Assembly (NCBI GenBank): GCA_029263215.1
Contig: JAJCXY010000115.1
Location: 1-51,533, forward strand
DNA: 51,533 nucleotides
Source of the DNA: Acidimicrobiales bacterium
GTDB lineage: Bacteria > Actinomycetota > Acidimicrobiia > Acidimicrobiales > Aldehydirespiratoraceae
Direction of reading: 5' to 3'
Shown: positions 16,973 through 23,989 of the stretch, piece after piece
How the letters are laid out: each line of letters begins with the position of its first letter
Position numbering within the stretch: the first letter of the stretch is position 1
Notes under the pieces: model-generated
Told to the model about the DNA's origin: nothing
What the model saw: only the letters and a program-made list of their open reading frames with translations
Database searches by the model: none
Made by a program: the position numbers and the translations under genes

Positions 16973-17938
16973 TCAGCTCTGTAGGTGGGCGGGTACCGCC
17001 ACACCCATTTCAGCCGCGAGAGGGTTGAGCCCTGCGCCGACAGGAGCGCCGATGGCGTCGAGGCTGCGGTTCATCATCGAGAAGTTGCCGGCCACCATCG
17101 CGATTCGGTCGGCTCCGTCTCGCCCCAGCGCCAGTTCGGCTCGCACTCGGGCGTCGGGGTACTCGTCGTGGTCGCCAAGCACGGTGGCGTCGATGAGTGC
17201 CCTTATCGCATCGCCGTTCTTCACGCCGCAGTTGCCCACTCCCTCGGTGATCGTCCGGCAGTTGAGCTCGGCGCCCTCGATGCGCTTGATGCTCGCACGG
17301 AGCATCGAAGTGTGGGCCAACATTCAATAGAAACACTCGTTGAGCCAGCTGGTGCGACCCGCGGCGAGTTCCATCTGGGTGCGGTGGATGCCGTCGCGTT
17401 CGATATCGAGATCACCCATCTGTTCGAGACTGAGGTAGAGCACGCCGTGCACGTCGAACATGGCGTCGACCTCGGGAGGAACGGCACTCATGCACGCGGG
17501 CGCGTTGGCCGGTCCCACGGTGGGGACCCAGCCCGTGGTGACCTCGGCATCGGCGGGCTTGTCGCGAGTCGGTTCACCGGGGAGGGGATCCGGGAGGGGT
17601 CGTTCATCGATCCCGAGCCCGAACGAGGCGACATCGATGGCGGTGAGTCGGCTGACGATTCCGACCAGTTCGACGTAGGCGAAGCCGTCGAGGCCGCCAT
17701 CGGCCCAACGCTCGAGGTCGACGGCTCGAATACTTGCCGCTTCCACTGCCACGCGACGGGCCGCTTCGGTGGCTGGGTCGGAGAGCACACCAGCGGTGTC
17801 GAGGTGCCGACTTGCACGGCGGGCTTCGTCGGCGATCGCTACCCGCTGGACGCCGCTCCACCAGGTGCCCGGCGAGGCGAGTCGTTGCCATTCTCGGTCG
17901 ACGAGTTGGTCGAACTCGGTGAGTAGCGCTGTCGTCAT
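16973..17938 (-). CDS. Selenocysteine-containing AhpD/CMD-family peroxidase-like protein (in-frame TGA at 17324-17326)
   Basis: Read through the TGA, this is one 321-residue protein of the alkylhydroperoxidase D/carboxymuconolactone decarboxylase family. The N-terminal half (from MTTALLTEFDQLVDREW) matches the helical repeat of the two-domain actinobacterial members. The C-terminal half carries the AhpD core E-C-x-x-C-x-x-x-H, seen here as Glu201-Cys202-Phe-Tyr-TGA205-Met-Leu-Ala-His209. The TGA falls exactly on the second, peroxidatic cysteine of AhpD. The same frame continues for 116 family-like codons, and a SECIS-type hairpin lies just downstream. The expected role is thiol/selenol-dependent reduction of organic hydroperoxides. 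It is the last gene of the minus-strand hpa arm, 55 bases after hpaI. The alternative is a nonsense mutation or a sequencing error at one base of a Cys codon. Confidence 0.8.
17288..17306 (-). promoter_or_regulatory. Predicted bacterial SECIS element (hairpin in the coding RNA)
   Basis: On the minus strand the RNA reads GAUGCUC-CGUGC-GAGCAUC: a perfect 7-bp stem closed by a 5-nt loop. The stem begins 17 nt after the UGA and the loop 24 nt after it. Bacterial SECIS elements bind SelB, sit inside the coding region immediately 3' of the UGA, and need a G near the 5' side of the apical loop. All three conditions are met here (loop positions 2-3 are G-U). No sel genes lie in the window to confirm the machinery. 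Confidence 0.7.
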
Positions 17939-17993
17939 TGCTCCATCATGGCTGCTGGGAGGGGTTGGTAGCGGGCGGTGGACCGCGAGAAGC

Positions 17994-18758
17994 TCAGTTG
18001 CCCTTCCACCGGTCGGCCAGCGACTTCGTGGCGGCCGCGAGGAGGTAGGTGTCGACGCCGACCGCCACGAACCCGGCACCGGCATCCAGATACGTCCGGA
18101 TGAGTTCGTCGCCTTGGGCAAGAACGCCTGAGGCCTTGCCTGTGGCGTTGATCCGATGGATCGCCGCGTTGACGATCTGGCGCACGTCGGCGTGGTCGGC
18201 CTGGCCCAGATAGCCGAGGGAAGCGCCGAGATCGGACGGCCCCACGAAGAGGGCGTCGACCCCGTCGACAGCGGCGATCTCTTCGATGTTGTCGAGTCCT
18301 GCCGCCGACTCGATCTGCAGCACCAGGCAGGCTTCGTCGTTGGCTCGGGCGAAGTAGTTTTCGACCCGTCCCCAGCGAGCGGCCCGTGCAGTGGAGACGC
18401 CGCGGACACCGGCGGGTGGATAGCGAACGGCTGCCACCATTTGCCGAGCCTGATCGGCTGTTTCCACCATCGGCACCACGATGGTTTGGGCACCGATATC
18501 CATGACCTGCTTGATGAGCGCCGTGTCGCCCTGGCTGACCCGGACGATGACCGAGGTGGGATAGGCCGCAGTTGCCTGGAGTTGGGCGAGCACGGTGCGC
18601 AGGTCGTTGGGGCCGTGTTCGGCATCGATGGTGAGGAAGTCGAAACCGGCGGTGGCCGCGATCTCGCTGGTGACGGGATCGGCGAGGCTGCACCAGATCC
18701 CGAATTGGGCTCCGGGATCGATGAGTCGACGTTTGAATTGGTTGAGCGGTATGTCCAC
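17994..18758 (-). CDS. hpaI: HpcH/HpaI family aldolase (4-hydroxy-2-oxo-heptanedioate aldolase-like)
   Basis: A 254-residue class II pyruvate aldolase that would split 4-hydroxy-2-oxoheptane-1,7-dioate into pyruvate and succinate semialdehyde, the last step of the homoprotocatechuate meta-pathway. Family landmarks are GIWCSLADP, FLTIDAEHGPND (base histidine), QIESAAGLDNIEEI (metal-binding Glu) and FVGPSDLGASLG (metal-binding Asp). I place the start at GTG 18758, which has AAGGA six bases upstream and gives the family-like beginning VDIPLNQFKRRL. It lies 22 bases downstream of hpaH in the same operon. Other HpaI-fold aldolases are possible, but the neighbours fit this pathway. Confidence 0.85.
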   Translation of the reverse strand: MDIPLNQFKRRLIDPGAQFGIWCSLADPVTSEIAATAGFDFLTIDAEHGPNDLRTVLAQLQATAAYPTSVIVRVSQGDTALIKQVMDIGAQTIVVPMVETADQARQMVAAVRYPPAGVRGVSTARAARWGRVENYFARANDEACLVLQIESAAGLDNIEEIAAVDGVDALFVGPSDLGASLGYLGQADHADVRQIVNAAIHRINATGKASGVLAQGDELIRTYLDAGAGFVAVGVDTYLLAAATKSLADRWKGN

Positions 18759-18780
18759 AGGCTGTCCTTGGTGTGAAGAG

Positions 18781-19587
18781 CTATACGAACGGCATCTCGA
18801 ACGAGCCGAGTGGGCCGTAGTCGGCGAGGAAGTGGTCGCCGGGTTGGACGGCCACCGGGCGGGTGAATGATCCGGCAAGGATCGTGTGGCCCGCCTCGAG
18901 CACCATCTTGTGCTCGGCGTAGCGGCGAGCCAGCCAGACAATGCCGTTGGCGGGGTGACCGAGCACGCCGCCCGCGAGTCCGGTCTCCTCCACCACCCCG
19001 TTCTTCGTCAGCATCGCCCCGACCCAGCGCAGGTCGACCTGGAGCGGGTCGATGGAAGCACCGCCGGTGATGATGCCGGCGTCGGCGGCATTGTCGGAGA
19101 TGGTGTCGATGACCGTGCGGGTTCGGCCCGTCACGGGGTCGGTGCGATACGAGCGCGCCGCGATCATCTCGATCGCGGCGATCACGTGATCGGTTGCGTC
19201 GAGAACATCGTCGATCGTGAGGTCGTGTCCGACAAGGTCATGTGCGAGCACGAACGCGAGTTCCATCTCGATCTTGAGATCAGGGAAGCGAGATGCTTCG
19301 ATCTCGGTGTCGGGCGCGAACACCATGTCGTCGGTGAGGAAACCCGAGTCGGGTGTGGTGATGTTCATCGCCTGCTGCATCGCTCGCGACGTGAGGCCGA
19401 TCTTGTGGCCGACGAGCCGTTGGCCCCTCGCCAGTTTGAGTTCACGCCAGGCCGCCTGTACCGCGTAGGCGTCGTCGATGGTCATGTCCGGATAGATCGA
19501 TGTGGCTTGGCGGATCTGAACCACGGAACGCTCGGCTTCGTCGAGCAGCTCGGCCTCGGCTCGGATCTCGTCTGCGCTGAGTGGCAT
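18781..19587 (-). CDS. hpaH: 2-oxo-hept-4-ene-1,7-dioate hydratase (HpaH-like)
   Basis: A 268-residue member of the FAH-fold hydratase family (HpaH, MhpD, XylJ), which adds water to 2-oxo-hept-4-ene-1,7-dioate before aldol cleavage. Recognisable segments are LVGHKIGLTSRAMQ, KIEMELAFVLAHDL (metal-binding glutamates), AAIEMIAARSY and GHPANGIVWLAR, ending with GSFEMPFV. It sits three bases after the quinone oxidoreductase stop and just before hpaI, in the order of pathway use. The closest alternative is a 2-oxopent-4-enoate hydratase. Confidence 0.88.
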   Translation of the reverse strand: MPLSADEIRAEAELLDEAERSVVQIRQATSIYPDMTIDDAYAVQAAWRELKLARGQRLVGHKIGLTSRAMQQAMNITTPDSGFLTDDMVFAPDTEIEASRFPDLKIEMELAFVLAHDLVGHDLTIDDVLDATDHVIAAIEMIAARSYRTDPVTGRTRTVIDTISDNAADAGIITGGASIDPLQVDLRWVGAMLTKNGVVEETGLAGGVLGHPANGIVWLARRYAEHKMVLEAGHTILAGSFTRPVAVQPGDHFLADYGPLGSFEMPFV

Positions 19588-19590
19588 GAA

Positions 19591-20559
19591 TCAGACCGTG
19601 AGGAGGATCTTGCCGGTGGTGGAGCGGCTCTCGAGGGCCCGATGGGCCTCGCCCGCGTCGGCCAACGGAAAGGTGTGACCGACCCGTACTTCGAGGAGAC
19701 CATTGCGAGCCCAGCCGGTGATCTCGTTCCAGCGCTCGTCGCGGGCCTCGGTGGTGGCTATGTAGTCGCCGAGCTTGGGCCGGGTGAGAAAGAGCGACTT
19801 TGGCATAAGGGTGAGTGGGGTGATGGCCGGGACCGGGCCGGAGGCGTTACCGAACGTGGCCATCGTGCCTCTCGGCGCCAGCAGCTCGAGTCCGGCGTCG
19901 AAGGTGGCCGCACCCACGCCGTCGTAGACGACATCGATCGCGTTCTTGCCGACGGCGTTCTCCACTCCTTCGACGAGGTCGGTGGTGGAGTAGTTGATGA
20001 CATGGTCGGCGCCGGCCGAGCGGGCGAGTTCGGCCTTTTCGTCGGTGCCGACGCTGGCGACGACTTCGGCTCCGCGAAGCTTGGCCATCTGCACCATCAG
20101 GCGACCCGTTCCTCCTGCTGCGGCGTGGATGAGACAGCGGTCGCCGTCGCCGAGCGGGTAGGTGCTGGTGGTCAGGTAGTGGGCGGTCATCCCTTGCAGG
20201 GGGGTTGCGGCCGCGTGGCTGAGGGTCATTTCCTGGGGTACGGGCATGGCAGCCGAAGCCGGAACCGACAATCGAGTGGCATAGGAGCCGGGTGCGCCCA
20301 CCCACGCGATCCGGTCGCCGATCGCGAGATTGTCGATCCCGTCGCCGATCTCGGTGACGGTGCCGCTGCCCTCGCTGCCGACTCCGAACGGAAGGGGCAG
20401 TTCGTAGAGCCCCGACCGATGGTAGGTGTCGATGAAGTTGACGCCCGCCGCGTGGACATCGACCACGACGTGGCCGGGGCCCGCTACCGGATCGTCGACC
20501 TCGACCCATTCGAGAACGTCGTAGCCGCCCGGGTTGCGAACCTGAATTGCGTGTGTCAT
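19591..20559 (-). CDS. NADPH:quinone reductase-like oxidoreductase (zinc-free MDR)
   Basis: A 322-residue quinone oxidoreductase of the QOR/zeta-crystallin type. It lacks zinc ligands, has the signature GVNFIDTYHRSGLY and the NADPH-binding AAAGGTGRLMVQMAK, and ends with GHTFPLADAGEAHRALESR. It reduces quinones or activated enones with NADPH. The ATG at 20559 overlaps the stop of the MarR regulator (ATGA at 20556-20559) and has AGGAG eight bases upstream. A QOR is not part of the standard hpa pathway; here it may deal with quinones formed when homoprotocatechuate auto-oxidises, which is inference. Confidence 0.87.
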   Translation of the reverse strand: MTHAIQVRNPGGYDVLEWVEVDDPVAGPGHVVVDVHAAGVNFIDTYHRSGLYELPLPFGVGSEGSGTVTEIGDGIDNLAIGDRIAWVGAPGSYATRLSVPASAAMPVPQEMTLSHAAATPLQGMTAHYLTTSTYPLGDGDRCLIHAAAGGTGRLMVQMAKLRGAEVVASVGTDEKAELARSAGADHVINYSTTDLVEGVENAVGKNAIDVVYDGVGAATFDAGLELLAPRGTMATFGNASGPVPAITPLTLMPKSLFLTRPKLGDYIATTEARDERWNEITGWARNGLLEVRVGHTFPLADAGEAHRALESRSTTGKILLTV

Positions 20560-21047
20560 TGCGAGTGCTCCTGGGAATGGGTCGTATCGATGGAGGCCAG
20601 TTGCTCGAGAAGTTCGTGGAGTTGGCTGAGGCGAGTATCGCCGATGGCGGCCTCGATGTCGGCATAGAGCGCTTCTGACAACGGTGCGACGCTCCGAACG
20701 AGACGGTGGCCATCGGTGGATAAGCTGATCGCCGCTCGCCGATGGTCGTGGGAGGCCGTTTGCCGTTCGATCAGTTCGCGTTGTTCGAGATTGGCGAGGA
20801 TCCGCGACAACGAAGGACCGAGCAGGAAGGTGTGTTCGATGAGATCGCCGACCTCGAGGGGATCGGTGGCGTCGGCGAGAGCCCTCAGCACCCGCCACTG
20901 CTGCTCGGTTAGGCCGTGCTCGCCGAGCAAGGGTCTGAAGCTCCTCATTGCTGCTTCCCGGGCCCGCATTAGTGCCATCGGGAGTGAACGCGAGAAAGCG
21001 CGCATGCCGATGTCGGGCTGGGTGATCGTCTCGGAACTCCCGGCCAT
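20556..21047 (-). CDS. hpaR: MarR family regulator, HpaR-like
   Basis: A 163-residue winged-helix regulator. The start MRAFSRSLPMALMRAREAAM and the recognition region HGLTEQQWRVLRALA...LGPSLSRILANLEQRELIER match HpaR, the repressor of homoprotocatechuate degradation operons that is released by aromatic pathway intermediates. It lies three bases after the FAH gene stop and overlaps the quinone reductase start, so it is autoregulated with the operon. Its likely operator is the ATGT-N3-ACAT palindrome in the divergent promoter region at 21983-21993. Confidence 0.85.
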   Translation of the reverse strand: MAGSSETITQPDIGMRAFSRSLPMALMRAREAAMRSFRPLLGEHGLTEQQWRVLRALADATDPLEVGDLIEHTFLLGPSLSRILANLEQRELIERQTASHDHRRAAISLSTDGHRLVRSVAPLSEALYADIEAAIGDTRLSQLHELLEQLASIDTTHSQEHSQ

Positions 21048-21050
21048 GGT

Positions 21051-21947
21051 TTAGACGGGCTCGGGAGGGGGGATCTCGCGGCCGTCGGTGAATTCGTCGC
21101 GGATGGTGTTTCGCAGGGTTCCGATCTCAGGCACCGCGACTTCGACCACATCGCCCGGTTGGAGCCAGATCGGAGGATCGAAGCGGGCTCCTGCGCCGGT
21201 AGGGGTGCCGGTGAAGATCAGGTCGCCCGGAGCGAGGTTGGTGAAGGTGGACAGATAGTGGATCTGATACTCGATCGAATACTTCATCGTGGCGGGCGTG
21301 TCGTCTTGTCGAAGTTCGCCGTTGACCCTGGTGGTGAGGTGCAACTCCTCGAAGTCGCCGATCTCGTCGATGGGAACGAGCCAGGGACCGATCGCGCCGG
21401 TGGACTCCCAGTTCTTGCCCTGGGTGACGTTGAACTTGGCGTGGCGCACCCAATCGCGGATGGTGCCCTCGTTGCCGAGGGTGAGTCCGGCGACGTGATT
21501 GCGGGCTTTCTCGATCGGGATGCGTCGCCCTGACTTGCCGATCACCACCACGATCTCACCTTCGTAGTCGAGTTGGGGAGATTCGGGTGGGCGGACGAGG
21601 TCGCGGTTGTGGCCGGTGAAACCATCGGGCCAGCGAGGGAAGACACTTGGGTAGGCCGCGTCGGACCTGTCGTCGTATTCGGCGGCCCGACCCCCGTAGT
21701 TGACGCCGATGCAAAAGATCTTGCGAGGCCACGGGAGCAGGCGCTCGAAGGTGATGTCGGCGACTGGGTGATCGGTCGTTGCGTTGCGAGCCAACGCCAG
21801 CGCCTCATCGATTCGGTCGGTGGAGATGATGTCGTGGAGATCGGTGATGTCGGCCATCCGCTCCGGTAGCGAGACGATGCCGGATCCATCATCGGTGAGC
21901 GCACCGACGGAGTGGATGCCATTCACGGAGTAGCTCAGCAGGCGCAT
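21051..21947 (-). CDS. hpaG: Fumarylacetoacetate hydrolase family protein (HpaG-like decarboxylase/isomerase)
   Basis: A 298-residue FAH-fold enzyme and first gene of the minus-strand hpa arm. Landmarks are KIFCIGVNYGGRAAEY, QLDYEGEIVVVIGKSGRRI (metal-binding Glu residues), LTLGNEGTIRDW, KNWESTGAIGPWLV and DLIFTGTPTGAGARFDPP. It would act as 5-oxopent-3-ene-1,2,5-tricarboxylate decarboxylase and/or 2-hydroxyhepta-2,4-diene-1,7-dioate isomerase. It is single-domain, unlike the two-domain E. coli HpaG, so a second FAH protein may be needed (one lies at 26665-27492). The ATG at 21947 faces the divergent hpaF. Confidence 0.83.
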   Translation of the reverse strand: MRLLSYSVNGIHSVGALTDDGSGIVSLPERMADITDLHDIISTDRIDEALALARNATTDHPVADITFERLLPWPRKIFCIGVNYGGRAAEYDDRSDAAYPSVFPRWPDGFTGHNRDLVRPPESPQLDYEGEIVVVIGKSGRRIPIEKARNHVAGLTLGNEGTIRDWVRHAKFNVTQGKNWESTGAIGPWLVPIDEIGDFEELHLTTRVNGELRQDDTPATMKYSIEYQIHYLSTFTNLAPGDLIFTGTPTGAGARFDPPIWLQPGDVVEVAVPEIGTLRNTIRDEFTDGREIPPPEPV

Positions 21948-22049
21948 GGCGCTGGGGTCTCTCTTTCCTCAAACTGTTTCACATGTTATACATCTACCCT
22001 ACATGCGTAAAGCCCCGAGGGGCCGAACCCAGCCAGTGCGGAGGATCCC
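21948..22049. promoter_or_regulatory. Divergent hpa promoter/operator region
   Basis: A 102-base AT-richer island between the two hpa arms. At 21983-21993 lies the perfect palindrome ATGT-TAT-ACAT. It contains a minus-strand TATAAC box (21985-21990), 57 bases past which no other gene lies on that side except hpaG, whose ATG is about 37 bases downstream of the box; a plus-strand TATACAT (21988-21993) lies about 57 bases before the hpaF start. A further ACATG occurs at 22001-22005. A MarR dimer on the palindrome would block both promoters. GGAGG at 22040-22044 is the hpaF ribosome site. Exact promoter boxes are my inference. Confidence 0.5.
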
Positions 22050-22442
22050 TTGCCCCACATCATCATCGAGCACAGCGCCAACCTCAGCGCCGCGCACGAC
22101 ATCCAGTCGCTGGTCGATGCCGTTCATGAGGCCGCCCTCGACAACGGTCTTCCCCAGCTCGACGCACTGCGCACTCGGGCCGCGGAGCGTACCCACTACC
22201 GAATCGCCGATGGCGACCCCACCCACGCGTTCGTGGCGGTGACCGCTCGGATCGGCCCCGGCCGCACCGATGAGGAGATCCAGCGCTTCCTCAACTGCCT
22301 CATCGACACCGTCGACGCCGAACTGGCGCCTGTCTCGGATCGGCACGCGGTCGCACTCAGTGCCGAGATCCAGTTCATCGATCCCGAAGTCCGTATCAAC
22401 CGAAATCACGTGCGCAGTCGTATGCAGCGAGGAGCTTCCTGA
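22050..22442 (+). CDS. hpaF: 5-carboxymethyl-2-hydroxymuconate delta-isomerase (HpaF-like)
   Basis: A 130-residue tautomerase-superfamily enzyme that isomerises 5-carboxymethyl-2-hydroxymuconate in the homoprotocatechuate pathway. The initiator methionine is followed by the catalytic proline (PHIIIEHSANL), with typical HYRIADGDPTHAFVAV and INRNHVRSRM later. The start codon is TTG at 22050, supported by GGAGG five bases upstream and by the family's conserved Met-Pro-His beginning, since Pro must be residue 2 to act as the N-terminal base. The stop overlaps the next start (TGATG at 22440-22444), coupling it to the semialdehyde dehydrogenase. Confidence 0.9.
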   Translation: MPHIIIEHSANLSAAHDIQSLVDAVHEAALDNGLPQLDALRTRAAERTHYRIADGDPTHAFVAVTARIGPGRTDEEIQRFLNCLIDTVDAELAPVSDRHAVALSAEIQFIDPEVRINRNHVRSRMQRGAS

Positions 22443-23971
22443 TGGCCGGCCCCACCCACACCTATGAAGAGAACCAGGCAGCAGCCGCCCGGCACCTCGC
22501 CCGCTTCACCGAGCAACTCATGCCCCACATCATCAACGGCGAGCAGGTGGCCAGCGTCGACGGAACGAGCTTCGCCAACCAATCGCCGATCGACGGTAGT
22601 GATCTGGGCGAAATCGCCGCAGGCGACGCGGCCGATGTCGACGCGGCTGCGAAGGCGGCTGCATCGGCCTTCGATGAGTGGGCTGACACTCCCGGCACCG
22701 AACGCAGGCGCGTGCTCAACAAGGTCGCCGATCTGATAGTCGACAACGCCCACCGGATTGCAGTGAGCGAGTGCGTCGACACCGGCCAGACCATGAGGTT
22801 CATGGGCGCAGCCGCCCTCCGGGGGGCCGACAATTTCCGCTTCTTCGCCGATCGGGCCCCGGCCGCGGCCGACGGACAGGCCCTGCCCACCACCGACCAC
22901 CTCAACTACACCTCCCGTCGTGCCATCGGCCCGGTCGGGGTGATCACACCGTGGAACACACCGTTCATGCTCTCCACCTGGAAGATTGCGCCCGCGCTCG
23001 CGGCGGGATGCACCGTGGTGCACAAGCCGGCGGAGTGGAGCCCGATCACCGCCCATCTCCTGTCGGAGATAGCGCTCGAGGCGGGCCTGCCGCCAGGCGT
23101 GCTCAACACAGTGCACGGAATGGGCGAGACCGCAGGCAAGTCGCTCACCGAACACCCCGACATCAAGGCCATTGCGTTCGTCGGCGAATCGACCACCGGC
23201 TCCATGATCCAGGCTCAGGGCGCCCCGACCCTCAAACGGGTTCATTTCGAACTCGGGGGCAAGAACCCGGTGATCGTGTTCGACGACGCCGACATCGAGA
23301 GGGCGCTCGACGCGGTGATCTTCATGATCTACAGCCTCAACGGCGAGCGCTGCACCAGTTCGAGTCGGGTGCTCATTCAGGAGTCGATCTACGACACCTT
23401 CGTCGGGCGCCTCGCCGAGAAGATGGCCGCCATCCCGGTCGGGCACCCTCTCGACCCGGCATCGGTGATCGGCCCCCTCGTTCATCCCCGTCACTGCGAG
23501 AAGGTCGAGAGCTACAGGGCCATCGCCGAACGAGACGGTGCCACCGTGATCGACGGCACTGGTTGGGTGGACGCTCCACCCGGCGGCAACTTCGTGACCC
23601 CGATGCTCTTCACCAACGCCCGTAACGACATGCGTATCGCGCAGGAGGAGATCTTCGGCCCCGCCCTCACCGCCATCCGCTTCGCCGATGAGGCCGACGC
23701 TCTCGCCATCGCCAACGACGTGGAGTATGGGCTGGCCGGCTACGTGTGGACCAACGACCTCACCCGAGCCCACCGCATGGCTGATCGCCTCGAAGTCGGA
23801 ATGGTGTGGGTCAACTCCCAAAACGTGAGACACCTCCCCACCCCGTTCGGCGGCACGAAGCGGAGCGGGATAGGCCGTGACGGCGGCGACTGGAGTTTCG
23901 ACTTCTACATGGAGACCAAGAACGTCGCGATCGCCACCGGCCGGCATCCCATCCCCCAACTCGGCGGATGA
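22442..23971 (+). CDS. hpaE: 5-carboxymethyl-2-hydroxymuconic-semialdehyde dehydrogenase-like aldehyde dehydrogenase
   Basis: A 509-residue NAD(P)-dependent aldehyde dehydrogenase. The catalytic pair is Glu270 in FELGGKNPVIVF and Cys304 in NGERCTSSSR, 34 residues apart as expected. GVITPWNTPFML and VGESTTGSMIQ form the cofactor site. It should oxidise the ring-cleavage semialdehyde to the dicarboxylate that HpaF then isomerises. The start overlaps the hpaF stop, which supports the assignment. There is a 26-residue leader before LMPHIING; an internal ATG at 22520 is possible but would break the overlap. No ring-cleaving dioxygenase or hydroxylase follows it. Confidence 0.87.
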   Translation: MAGPTHTYEENQAAAARHLARFTEQLMPHIINGEQVASVDGTSFANQSPIDGSDLGEIAAGDAADVDAAAKAAASAFDEWADTPGTERRRVLNKVADLIVDNAHRIAVSECVDTGQTMRFMGAAALRGADNFRFFADRAPAAADGQALPTTDHLNYTSRRAIGPVGVITPWNTPFMLSTWKIAPALAAGCTVVHKPAEWSPITAHLLSEIALEAGLPPGVLNTVHGMGETAGKSLTEHPDIKAIAFVGESTTGSMIQAQGAPTLKRVHFELGGKNPVIVFDDADIERALDAVIFMIYSLNGERCTSSSRVLIQESIYDTFVGRLAEKMAAIPVGHPLDPASVIGPLVHPRHCEKVESYRAIAERDGATVIDGTGWVDAPPGGNFVTPMLFTNARNDMRIAQEEIFGPALTAIRFADEADALAIANDVEYGLAGYVWTNDLTRAHRMADRLEVGMVWVNSQNVRHLPTPFGGTKRSGIGRDGGDWSFDFYMETKNVAIATGRHPIPQLGG

Positions 23972-23989
23972 CTCCGAAGTGACTGACCT

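Noticed and set aside
16973-17323. A separate 116-residue gene starting at ATG 17323 on the minus strand
   Set aside because: The ATG directly follows the TGA in the same frame, has no ribosome site of its own, and encodes the missing half of the AhpD/CMD core. It is the continuation of the selenoprotein candidate.
18886-20667. Long plus-strand open frame opposite hpaH and the quinone reductase
   Set aside because: Composition (Gly/Val/Asp/Glu/His-rich without domains) is that of an antisense frame; the minus-strand genes explain the region fully.
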